From positions 1 through 12,398 of the forward strand of contig JADDPV010000056.1 in NCBI GenBank assembly GCA_016781705.1: a stretch of DNA of 12,398 nucleotides, given 5' to 3'. Under the pieces are notes generated by a model. The model searched no databases. It had not been told where the DNA came from and saw only the letters and a list, made by a program, of their open reading frames with translations. Made by a program: the position numbers and the translations under genes. Positions 1-6,112 of the stretch are shown here, piece by piece (position 1 is the stretch's first letter; every line of letters starts with the position of its first letter). The DNA comes from Rubrobacter sp. (GTDB lineage Bacteria > Actinomycetota > Rubrobacteria > Rubrobacterales > Rubrobacteraceae).

Positions 1-24
1 CGCCTCGTACACTAACACTTCCCT

Positions 25-30
25 TAGAAT
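25..30 (+). promoter_or_regulatory. Candidate -10 element for a leaderless EamA transcript
   Basis: The hexamer TAGAAT fits the TANNNT pattern of a bacterial -10 box. Its last base is 7 nt before the ATG at 38, so a normal transcription start would fall on or next to the start codon. No recognisable -35 hexamer is seen at the expected distance (around 2-7). The G-run at 32-37 touches the ATG and is too close to act as a normal Shine-Dalgarno. Leaderless genes with this geometry are common in Actinomycetota and Deinococcota. This is a pattern reading, not a mapped start. Confidence 0.35.
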
Positions 31-37
31 AGGGGGG

Positions 38-886
38 ATGCGGCTCCCGTACACGCTCCTCCTGGTCGGTGTCACGGCGGTGTGGGGCTGGACGTTCGTG
101 GTGGTCCAGGATGCCATCGCCCTCTACGGCGTGCTGCCCTTCCTGGCCGCACGCTTCGCCCTCGCCGCGGGCGCTCTGGCTCCCCTGCGCGTGTCGAAGA
201 TGACGAAGGGGACACTCCTCACCGGCGCGGGCATAGGTCTCGTTTTGGCGCTGGGCTACCTCTTCCAGACCCTCGGTTTGCTCTACACCACGTCGACGAA
301 CGCAGGGCTTATCACCGGGCTCTTCGTTGTCTTCGCGCCACTCTCGGATAGGCTGCTCTTCGGGGCGCGGTTCTCGCGCCTGGTGCTCGCGGCGGTCGTC
401 TTGAGCCTCTTCGGGATGGTGTTGCTGGCCGGCGGTGGGCCCGACGGAGCGAACTTCGGGGACCTCCTCACCCTCCTCTGCGCAGGTGGATTGGGGCTGC
501 ACATAGCGTTGCTCTCGCGCTACGCGGGCGGGCACGACGCCCTCTCGCTCGCCTTCGCCCAGCTCCTCACGATGGCGCTCGTCTTTGCCCTCCTCTGGCC
601 CCTCTTCGAGCCCGCGGCCTGGCCGCCGCGGGGGGTGTGGTTCGCCATCGCCCTGACGGGTTTGGTCGCGTCGGCCGGAGCGTTCTGGGCGCAGACCTTC
701 GTGCAGCAGAAGATCCCGGCGGCGAGGACGGCGGTCATCCTCACGATGGAGCCGGTGTTCGCCGCCGGCTTCGGGTACTGGCTCGCGGGGGACAGGCTGG
801 CTTCGGTCCAGATCTTCGGGGCCGCCCTCATCCTCTCGGCGCTCGTCGTCGGGGAGGTCCTGCCGGTGCTAAGGCGGCGCAAGTAG
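38..886 (+). CDS. EamA/DMT-superfamily permease (drug/metabolite exporter)
   Basis: This 282-residue inner-membrane protein has the usual length of the EamA family. It shows two similar halves (about residues 5-132 and 141-276) and roughly ten hydrophobic helices, ending in a basic tail (RRRK). Family signatures are visible: WGWTF near residue 16 in helix 1, the STNAGLITGL stretch around residues 86-95, and the MEPVFAA segment at about 237-243 in the second half, followed by GD before the last helix. Such proteins export or exchange small metabolites; the substrate cannot be read from sequence. The ATG at 38 is the first in frame, with a TANNNT box 7 nt upstream and no properly spaced Shine-Dalgarno. 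The gene is monocistronic in this window and runs head-on into the decayed gene that ends at 903. Confidence 0.9.
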   Translation: MRLPYTLLLVGVTAVWGWTFVVVQDAIALYGVLPFLAARFALAAGALAPLRVSKMTKGTLLTGAGIGLVLALGYLFQTLGLLYTTSTNAGLITGLFVVFAPLSDRLLFGARFSRLVLAAVVLSLFGMVLLAGGGPDGANFGDLLTLLCAGGLGLHIALLSRYAGGHDALSLAFAQLLTMALVFALLWPLFEPAAWPPRGVWFAIALTGLVASAGAFWAQTFVQQKIPAARTAVILTMEPVFAAGFGYWLAGDRLASVQIFGAALILSALVVGEVLPVLRRRK

Positions 887-902
887 GGCGACGGGAAGCT
901 TC

Positions 903-1902
903 TCAGCCCGCGACGACCGCTGCGGCGATCAGGCGCCGTTGACGAGCGCGAAAGAGGCACCGAACGCGAGGAGCCAGGCGCGGTCCCGGCGACGCGCGAG
1001 GTTCTCCTTGCCGGCCTCCCAGCTCCTGCGCGAGAGGACAGCCGCCAGGGTCGCGGCGAGGACGAACGCCATCGCCGCGATATGAACCTTGCCGACCAGC
1101 GAGATCTCGTCGTCGCTGCCCGGGAGCGCGTCGCCGGCACGCACGCTCAGGACCGGGGCGCCGACCGGCACGGCTATGCGCCCCGAAGATCGTCCCCGGT
1201 CCAGCAGCATCAAGAACGAGATCGGCCCGATCGTGACCACCTCGTAGACCCCCGAGACCAGCGTGAAGAACATGGTCGAGTTCTCGCGCTGGAGCTCGAC
1301 CGTGACGATCGCTGACCTCGCCGGAGGCTCCGGGATCTCCGAAGGTCGTCGAGCACCCCTCGGTGCGGTCCTCGATCTCGACACCCGCGACGCGCCCCGG
1401 CCAATCCGACGTTCTCGCCGTAGCCTGAGTTAGCCTCGTCCGCGCGGTACGCTGGCCGGTCCGTGCCGGCCGCGCGGAGGTCCATTCTAGGACCTGGCGG
1501 TCGCAGGTGAAGTTGCTCGGGTTCCAAGCGGGCAGCACCGTCGCCCGGATCTTGCGCCGCGACCAAAAACACGGCGCCCCTCTCGTCCGCCTGCTCCAGA
1601 CGCAGGACCACCTGCTTGACGTTGACGAATCCAGGTCCTCCAAGGGGTCCAACTCGGGCGGGACGGACGCTTCAGAGCCAGTAATCCACCCCAAGAGAGC
1701 CGCCGGCGGTGTCCGAGCCGCGCAAGGACGTAAGGTACGCCCCCATCGTGGCGGCCGGCTCCGCTCCCGAGGGAGCGTCCTCATGACTGGCGAAAACCGG
1801 CGCCGAAGGGCGGAGGCCCGGCAGGGCGAGCGCCAGCAAGAGCGCGACCAGAGCGCGCGACGCGAGCGGCGCGGCCGGATCTGGGAGGAGACGCGCGTTA
1901 CG
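903..1902 (-). pseudogene. Decayed pentameric ligand-gated ion channel-like gene
   Basis: No single frame encodes a sensible protein, but switching frames does. A signal-peptide-like segment (ALVALLLALALPG) is encoded near 1851-1813. It is followed by GAYLTSLRGSD and GVDYWL, then TGA at 1674-1672 where the family pattern expects W (TGG). Next come DPLEDLD (another frame), FVNVKQVVLRLEQADERG, WSRRKIRATVLPAWNPSNF with CDRQVLEW, YRADEANSGYGEN, GVEIEDRTE, STTFGDPG, and finally ENSTMFFTLVSGVYEV with four hydrophobic stretches up to AAAVVAG and TGA at 905-903. Likely lesions are an extra C in 1662-1660, a lost T near 1629, an extra T in the run 1569-1565, shifts near 1440-1490, 1400 and 1315, and a lost C near 931. 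A signal peptide, a beta-rich domain with an xFDxQ-like loop (here degenerate) and four helices ending at the C-terminus match the Cys-loop channel family. The 5' end is uncertain: frame stop at 1905-1903 and no good start codon. Decay is near certain; family assignment is moderate. Confidence 0.6.
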
Positions 1903-1955
1903 CTATGGGCGCCAAGATAGCATGCCGCCGCGGCAATAATCGGCGCATTTAACAC

Positions 1956-2134
1956 GAATCTAACCGCCCTTCACAGCGCTGAAACAATTCTCGGGGACGC
2001 TCGTCCGTACTCCTCCCGGCCCAGCGAAGGGCGGCGGGGCTCCGCGGGTGGATAAAGCGCTATACCCCGCACGGACGTCAAGACGGCACGCCGCCGGAAG
2101 ATAAACACGGGGACGAGCTCTATGCCTGGTGCGG
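1956..2134. other. Divergent intergenic region
   Basis: This stretch separates the 5' side of the decayed minus-strand gene from the hydrolase gene. I see no ORF with coding character. A short inverted repeat, GGACG-CT-CGTCC, lies at 1995-2006. On the minus strand a weak promoter-like pair (TTGTTT, 18 nt, TTAGAT) reads toward the decayed gene and could be its relict promoter. Nothing else stands out. Confidence 0.4.
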
Positions 2135-2140
2135 TAAACT
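2135..2140 (+). promoter_or_regulatory. Candidate -10 element of the hydrolase gene
   Basis: TAAACT fits TANNNT and would place transcription start near 2147, giving a leader of about 25 nt to the ATG at 2172. No convincing -35 is seen 16-18 nt upstream. If right, this start excludes initiation at the earlier in-frame ATG (2145). Confidence 0.3.
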
Positions 2141-2171
2141 AGGAATGGTCCCCGAAGAGAAAGAGGTTCCC

Positions 2172-2837
2172 ATGGCCCGGCAGGTAGAGGTCCCGGAGTA
2201 TGAGGTACAGGATAGCGTTCAGGTAGACCCTAGCCGAACGGCCTTGATAATCGGGGACATGCAGAACGATTTCGTGAAGGAGGGTGGCACGCTAGTCGTC
2301 CCCGACGCTCAGGGAACCATACCGGCGATACGGAACCTGCTGGATCTGGCGCGAGAGTCCGGGATGAGGGTTGCCTTTATCCAGGATACGCACAGGGATG
2401 GAGATCCGGAGTGGGACATATGGGGCGAGCACTGCCGCGAGCAGAGCTGGGGCTGGCAGGTGGTGGAGGAGCTCGCGCCGCGCGACGACGAGGCGACCAT
2501 CCGCAAGCCACGGTACGATGCTTTCTACGGTACGCATCTGGAGCACCTGCTGCGTCTGTGGGGAGTCGATACGCTTATCATCTGTGGCACGGTCGCCAAC
2601 ATATGCGTTCACTACACGGCATCCAGCGCCGCCATGAGGTGGTTCAACGTCGTAGTTCCTAAGGATTGTATCTCCAGCTTCAACGACTTCGACATGGAGG
2701 CATCGCTGAGCCAGACGGCTTCTTTACTCGGGGAGGTTACGAGTAGCGGGGATATCGAGATAGGAGGGCCAGAGACCGCGGAGTCCTACCGGGGTAAGCT
2801 GGAAGAGGCTGCTGCTCGCGAAAGGAGCAGGAGTTAG
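2172..2837 (+). CDS. Isochorismatase-family cysteine hydrolase
   Basis: This 221-residue protein is a complete member of the isochorismatase-like alpha/beta hydrolase family. The catalytic triad is present: D29 in IIGDMQNDF, K112 in IRKPRYDAF, and C145 in GTVANICVHYTA, just after the typical ICGT turn. The DTHRDGDPEWDIWGEHC stretch (72-88) and LAPRDDEATIRKPRYDAF pattern match the branch that includes nicotinamidases, N-carbamoylsarcosine and ureidoacrylate amidohydrolases. The actual substrate is not predictable and no pathway partner is adjacent. I chose the ATG at 2172 because GAGG at 2163-2166 lies 5 nt upstream; an in-frame ATG at 2145 would add nine residues. Third codon positions are more AT-rich (GTA, GAT, CCT, TAT) than in the neighbouring operons, consistent with later acquisition or relaxed selection. 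A strong hairpin ends the unit, so it is probably monocistronic. Confidence 0.92.
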   Translation: MARQVEVPEYEVQDSVQVDPSRTALIIGDMQNDFVKEGGTLVVPDAQGTIPAIRNLLDLARESGMRVAFIQDTHRDGDPEWDIWGEHCREQSWGWQVVEELAPRDDEATIRKPRYDAFYGTHLEHLLRLWGVDTLIICGTVANICVHYTASSAAMRWFNVVVPKDCISSFNDFDMEASLSQTASLLGEVTSSGDIEIGGPETAESYRGKLEEAAARERSRS

Positions 2838-2860
2838 ACACGTTTTCCAGGAACCGATCG

Positions 2861-2893
2861 GCGAGAGGCCGGGGTGCATCCCCGGCCTCTCGC
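2861..2893 (+). terminator. Hairpin terminator after the hydrolase gene
   Basis: The arms GCGAGAGGCCGGGG (2861-2874) and its perfect complement (2880-2893) form a 14-bp stem with a 5-nt TGCAT loop, 24 nt after the stop codon. It is followed by TGCTTTC rather than a pure T-run, which is common for terminators in GC-rich actinobacteria. It could also work on the opposite strand for the remnant that ends at 3009. Confidence 0.8.
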
Positions 2894-3008
2894 TGCTTTC
2901 GCGCCATTGGAGCCACAACCGGTACTGTGAGGACCCCTGGATCCGGCCAGTGAACCATCCAGCGTTCACAGGATCGTCGCCTGCGTCCCACGATCCGATA
3001 GTGTTCGC

Positions 3009-3540
3009 TCACTTCGCCCGGGTCAACAACAGCGCGCCGTCGGCTACGTCGAACAGATCGACGTCACCCAGCAGGTCGAGGCCGGGGAAGACGAGACCGA
3101 AAGCTCCATCACGGCGGCGTTCGAGGAATCGGGCCCGAAGCAGTGCCCAGGTGTATCCGAGATGAAGGAGGTAGTGTTCATGCCGGGCACCACGCCGGGG
3201 GCGACTCGGACTATCAGCTCATTCATTCCAATACGAACGAAAACGGCTTCCGCACCACGCCCGGCAGATGGTGCGCCGGTCCGGCTCCGCTCCATCTCCG
3301 GTTCGTCCGAAGATTAGGTCCCTCGCTGCGCGCCTCGACACCGGCCCTGGCGATCATAGCTCGAGCTCCTTTAACTAGGTCGAACGTACTGTCTCCGGTT
3401 TTTCGCATCCGGTGGACCCGTCGGGCGAGCTCGGCCGGGACGCACGAGCCCCCGACGAGCGATCCGTCGAGAGGGCTCTGGGAAGCCCCGCCCATTTCGT
3501 CGTGGACCATATGCTGTGCGACGTAGTGGTGGTTTCTCTC
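3009..3540 (-). pseudogene. Unidentified broken coding remnant
   Basis: The window has no intact gene from 2894 to 3702, yet parts read like protein on the minus strand. One frame (roughly 3540 to 3290) gives an amphipathic stretch including SPLDGSLVGGSCVPAELARR and TFDLVKGARAMIARAGVEAR. A second frame (roughly 3180 to the TGA at 3011-3009) gives YTWALLRARFLERR and then LVFPGLDLLGDVDLFDVADG with a natural-looking end. Both use mostly G or C at the third codon position. No single frame joins them, no start codon has a ribosome site, and I recognise no family. The plus-strand reading of the 3024-3180 part is also open, because its codons are exact complements of the minus frame. I favour one decayed minus-strand gene, but two unrelated fragments are possible. 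Confidence 0.35.
3180..3317 (+). CDS. Possible 45-residue hypothetical ORF with perfect Shine-Dalgarno
   Basis: An exact AAGGAGGT at 3165-3172 sits 7 nt before the ATG at 3180, the best ribosome site in the non-coding part of the window. The ORF ends with TAG at 3315-3317. The product begins MPGTTPGATRTISSF, is rich in Ser, Thr, Pro and Arg, and has no hydrophobic helix or known motif. It overlaps, on the opposite strand, the decayed frames described at 3009-3540, so the match may be chance. No promoter is evident. Confidence 0.2.
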   Translation: MPGTTPGATRTISSFIPIRTKTASAPRPADGAPVRLRSISGSSED

Positions 3541-3575
3541 TAGTCGCCGGGAGGGACGCTCTGGCGGGAGTCGGG

Positions 3576-3605
3576 TTGCGAGTGGTGCGAGCGGGCCGCT
3601 ACAAT
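3576..3605 (+). promoter_or_regulatory. Sigma70-type promoter of the signalling operon
   Basis: The -35 hexamer TTGCGA (3576-3581, four of six consensus bases) and the -10 hexamer TACAAT (3600-3605, five of six) are separated by 18 nt. Transcription would start near 3612, giving a leader of about 90 nt before the GTG at 3703. It is the best-matched promoter in the window and sits just upstream of the four tightly spaced regulatory genes. Confidence 0.6.
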
Positions 3606-3702
3606 ATGTCGCAAACGGTCTTTCGGCGCTCTAGGACGTGGCGTGGACGCCGCAGGTTAGTGTGGCACGCGGGACTTTGGCTTGGCGTCCCGGAGGAGAG
3701 AG

Positions 3703-4149
3703 GTGGGCAAGACGATACTGCTGGTCGAGGACAACGCCGACGACGAGGCTCTGACCCGGCGGGCCCTCAAAAAGAATAACATCGGCAACGAGTTGGTGGT
3801 CGCCCGCGATGGGGCCGAGGCACTGGACTACCTGTTCGGCGCGGGCGAGTACGAGGGGCGGGACCTCGCGGTCATGCCGCAGGTGATCTTGTTAGACCTC
3901 AAGCTCCCGAAGGTGGATGGACTGGAGGTCTTGAGGCGCATGCGGGCCGACAAGCGTACCCGGCTCCTGCCCGTGGTGATCCTCACCTCCTCCAAGGAGC
4001 AACAGGATCTCGTGGACGGCTACGGTTACGGGGCGAACAGCTACATCCGCAAGCCCGTGGACTTTGCCCAGTTCCTCGAGGCGGTTCGGCAGCTGGGGCT
4101 GTACTGGCTGGTCCTCAACGAGACCCCGCGGCACCAGGGCGAGGGCTAG
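3703..4149 (+). CDS. Rcp1-type single-domain response regulator
   Basis: This 148-residue protein is a lone receiver domain with no output domain. It has the acidic pair E9-D10 (LLVEDN), phosphoacceptor D65 in ILLDLKLPK, T95 in VILTSSKE and K117 in YIRKPVDF. The extended signature ARDGAEALDYLFG and the tail QLGLYWLVLNETP are typical of the Rcp1 group, the partners of phytochrome-like histidine kinases. It probably receives phosphate from the CHASE kinase encoded 4 nt downstream and acts by protein contact or as a phosphate shuttle. The GTG at 3703 is chosen because GGAGG at 3692-3696 precedes it by 6 nt; an in-frame TTG at 3682 would lie upstream of that ribosome site. It is the first gene of the operon. 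Confidence 0.92.
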   Translation: MGKTILLVEDNADDEALTRRALKKNNIGNELVVARDGAEALDYLFGAGEYEGRDLAVMPQVILLDLKLPKVDGLEVLRRMRADKRTRLLPVVILTSSKEQQDLVDGYGYGANSYIRKPVDFAQFLEAVRQLGLYWLVLNETPRHQGEG

Positions 4150-4153
4150 GACC

Positions 4154-6112
4154 GTGTCGGGGAGCGCGTGGCGCTTCGCGAGGGCCGTCGCCGAGCACCT
4201 CGGGCGCGCCGGTGCGGCCTACGGCGTGCTCATGGTAGGCGTCGCGCTGACGCTGCTGGCGACGCGATACGTGAGCGGGAACGTGGAGGCCCAGGAGCGG
4301 GTGCGCTTCGACGAGGCGGCGAGCGCGGCGCGCGACGCGATGGACCGCCGCGTGGACTCGTACGTGGACCTGACGTTCGGCGCCCGCGGGCTCTTTGCGG
4401 CGAGCGAGGCCGTGGAGCGGGCGGAGTGGCGCGGCTACGTCGAGAGCATAGACCTCGAGGGGCGTTACGGGGGCGTGCAAGCGATGGGCTACGTGAGTCG
4501 CGTCTCGGGGCCGGAGGAGTTGGATGCCTTCGAGGACGGGCTCCCGGGCGTCGTCCGTCCCGGGGGCGAGCGAGCGGAGTACTATCCCATCGAATACGTC
4601 GAGCCAATGAACGCGGCCAACGAGAGCCTCCTCGGCTACGATGCCTACCGCGAGGAGCCCGAGCACCGCGTCACGATGGATCGGGCCCGCGACACGGGGG
4701 AGCCGCAGACGACGGGCCGGGTGTTCGTGCTCTCGGAGGCGCCGCCGGGCTCCCTGGCGGACCTCGCGTTGGAGCCGGGACTCGTGGCGTACCTGCCGGT
4801 CTACCGCCAGGACGAGCCGCAGGGCACCGTCGCCGAGCGCCGCCGGGCCCTGGAAGGCTTCGTCGTCTGCTACATAACGGTGGAGGAGCTCTTTCGGGGC
4901 GTTCAGGAGGGGCAACCGTCCGCCCCCTCCATAGACTTCGAGGTCTACGACGACGAGGAGAGCTTCTCCCCCGCGCACCTCCTCTACGACGGCGATGGGG
5001 TCCTGAGGGCGGGGGACGCCCAGGAGATGCCCGTGGGCAACCCCCTCGTCGGGGCGGCCGCCGGGGCTATCAGAGGGGTCACCGGGCTGCCGGTGGGGGA
5101 GGACGGCTCCTCCGACCTCAACGCGCTCGACAGCTTCGGCGCGGCGGGCAGGGAGTGGAACGTGTACTTCGAGGCGCTGCCGGAGTTCCAGATGGGTGAA
5201 GAAGGCCGGCTGCCGCTCTTCGTGTTCCTGAGCGGGCTGGGGGTAAGCCTCTTGCTCTTCGGTACTACTTACGTGCTGGTGCGCAACCGGGTGCGCGCCG
5301 AGAGGGCGAGCCGCGAGTTGGAGGACGCCAACCGCGAGCTCGAGGCGACCAACCGCGAGCTCGAGGCCTTCTCCTACTCGGTCTCACACGACCTCCGGGC
5401 GCCCTTAAGAAGCATAGACGGCTTCTCCCAGATCTTGCTGGAGGACTACGGCGACGAGCTCGACGAGGAGGGCAAGGAGCACCTGGGGCGCGTCAGGGCG
5501 TCGAGCCAGCGCATGGGCCGTCTCATAGACGACCTCCTCGGGCTCTCGCGCGTCACGCGCGGCTCTCTGCGCCGCGAGAAGGTGGACTTCAGCTCCATAG
5601 CCCGGGAGGTCGCCGAGACTTTACGCGACTCGCGACCCGAGAGGGGGGTGGAGTTCCTGATCGAGGACGGCCTCGAGATCTGGGGAGACGCGCGCCTGAT
5701 CCGGGTGGCACTGGAGAATTTGCTCGGGAACGCCTTCAAGTTCACCGCGAAGCGCTCCAGGGCGAGGATAGAGTTCGGGGTGGACCCCGAGCTCACGTGG
5801 CGTGGGCGCGTCCCCGTCTACTACGTGCGCGACAACGGGGCCGGATTCGACATGGCCTACGCCGGCAAGCTCTTCGGCGCCTTCCAGCGGCTGCACGCCC
5901 AGAGCGAGTTCGACGGCACCGGCATAGGGCTGGCGACCGTCCAGCGGATCGTCCACCGTCATGGTGGCAGGATCTGGGCCGAAAGCGAGGTCGAAGAGGG
6001 CGCCGCCTTCTTCTTCACCCTGCGCCCCGGCCTCCAGCTCGACCCGAGCGCGCCACGTGGGGCCAAAGACGCCAGGGGCGGGGCCAAGAGCGAGAAGGCG
6101 AGGGCCGGGTGA
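4154..6112 (+). CDS. CHASE-domain membrane sensor histidine kinase
   Basis: This protein has 652 residues from the GTG at 4154. TM1 (about 20-40) leads into an extracytoplasmic CHASE domain (about 70-270; includes GARGLFAASEAVERAEW and VQAMGYVSRV). TM2 (about 353-376) and a short heptad coiled coil with repeated NRELEA units follow. HisKA carries phospho-accepting H412 in SVSHDLRAPLRSIDGF. The HATPase has an N box (NLLGNAFKFT, N526), G1 (DNGAGFD, from D560), an F box (KLFGAFQRLH) and G2 (GTGIGL, from G588). All catalytic elements are intact. CHASE domains bind small extracellular ligands, for example cytokinin-like or peptide signals in other organisms; the ligand here is unknown. The kinase region resembles phytochrome-type kinases, which fits its pairing with the Rcp1-like regulator 4 nt upstream. 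GAGGG at 4141-4145, inside the previous gene, is the likely ribosome site. Confidence 0.92.
   Translation: MSGSAWRFARAVAEHLGRAGAAYGVLMVGVALTLLATRYVSGNVEAQERVRFDEAASAARDAMDRRVDSYVDLTFGARGLFAASEAVERAEWRGYVESIDLEGRYGGVQAMGYVSRVSGPEELDAFEDGLPGVVRPGGERAEYYPIEYVEPMNAANESLLGYDAYREEPEHRVTMDRARDTGEPQTTGRVFVLSEAPPGSLADLALEPGLVAYLPVYRQDEPQGTVAERRRALEGFVVCYITVEELFRGVQEGQPSAPSIDFEVYDDEESFSPAHLLYDGDGVLRAGDAQEMPVGNPLVGAAAGAIRGVTGLPVGEDGSSDLNALDSFGAAGREWNVYFEALPEFQMGEEGRLPLFVFLSGLGVSLLLFGTTYVLVRNRVRAERASRELEDANRELEATNRELEAFSYSVSHDLRAPLRSIDGFSQILLEDYGDELDEEGKEHLGRVRASSQRMGRLIDDLLGLSRVTRGSLRREKVDFSSIAREVAETLRDSRPERGVEFLIEDGLEIWGDARLIRVALENLLGNAFKFTAKRSRARIEFGVDPELTWRGRVPVYYVRDNGAGFDMAYAGKLFGAFQRLHAQSEFDGTGIGLATVQRIVHRHGGRIWAESEVEEGAAFFFTLRPGLQLDPSAPRGAKDARGGAKSEKARAG
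5321..5362 (+). repeat. Two 21-nt in-frame tandem repeats (signalling helix)
   Basis: Units at 5321-5341 and 5342-5362 share the core CCAACCGCGAGCTC and encode consecutive seven-residue heptads (EDANREL, EATNREL), followed by a third partial unit beginning EAF. They lie between TM2 and the HisKA domain, where a coiled-coil signalling helix passes the signal. An exact duplication of a heptad keeps the coiled-coil phase, so copy number could vary without breaking signalling. Confidence 0.7.

Noticed and set aside
1507..1920. Plus-strand 137-codon frame across the decayed channel gene
   Set aside because: Arg-rich with no motif; the minus strand carries family-like sequence in the same interval.
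4232..4234. ATG as an alternative start for the CHASE kinase
   Set aside because: It would cut into the first membrane helix and lies 82 nt after the previous gene, whereas GTG 4154 keeps the helix whole and gives tight operon spacing.
4115..4978. Long minus-strand frame opposite the CHASE kinase
   Set aside because: Arg/His/Leu-rich shadow of the kinase reading frame, with no motif and no ribosome site.
5797..6108. N-terminal extension of the hybrid kinase upstream of 6109
   Set aside because: This part overlaps the conserved ATPase domain of the CHASE kinase in another frame, has no domain character, and GTG at 6109 has a ribosome site and the usual GTGA coupling.
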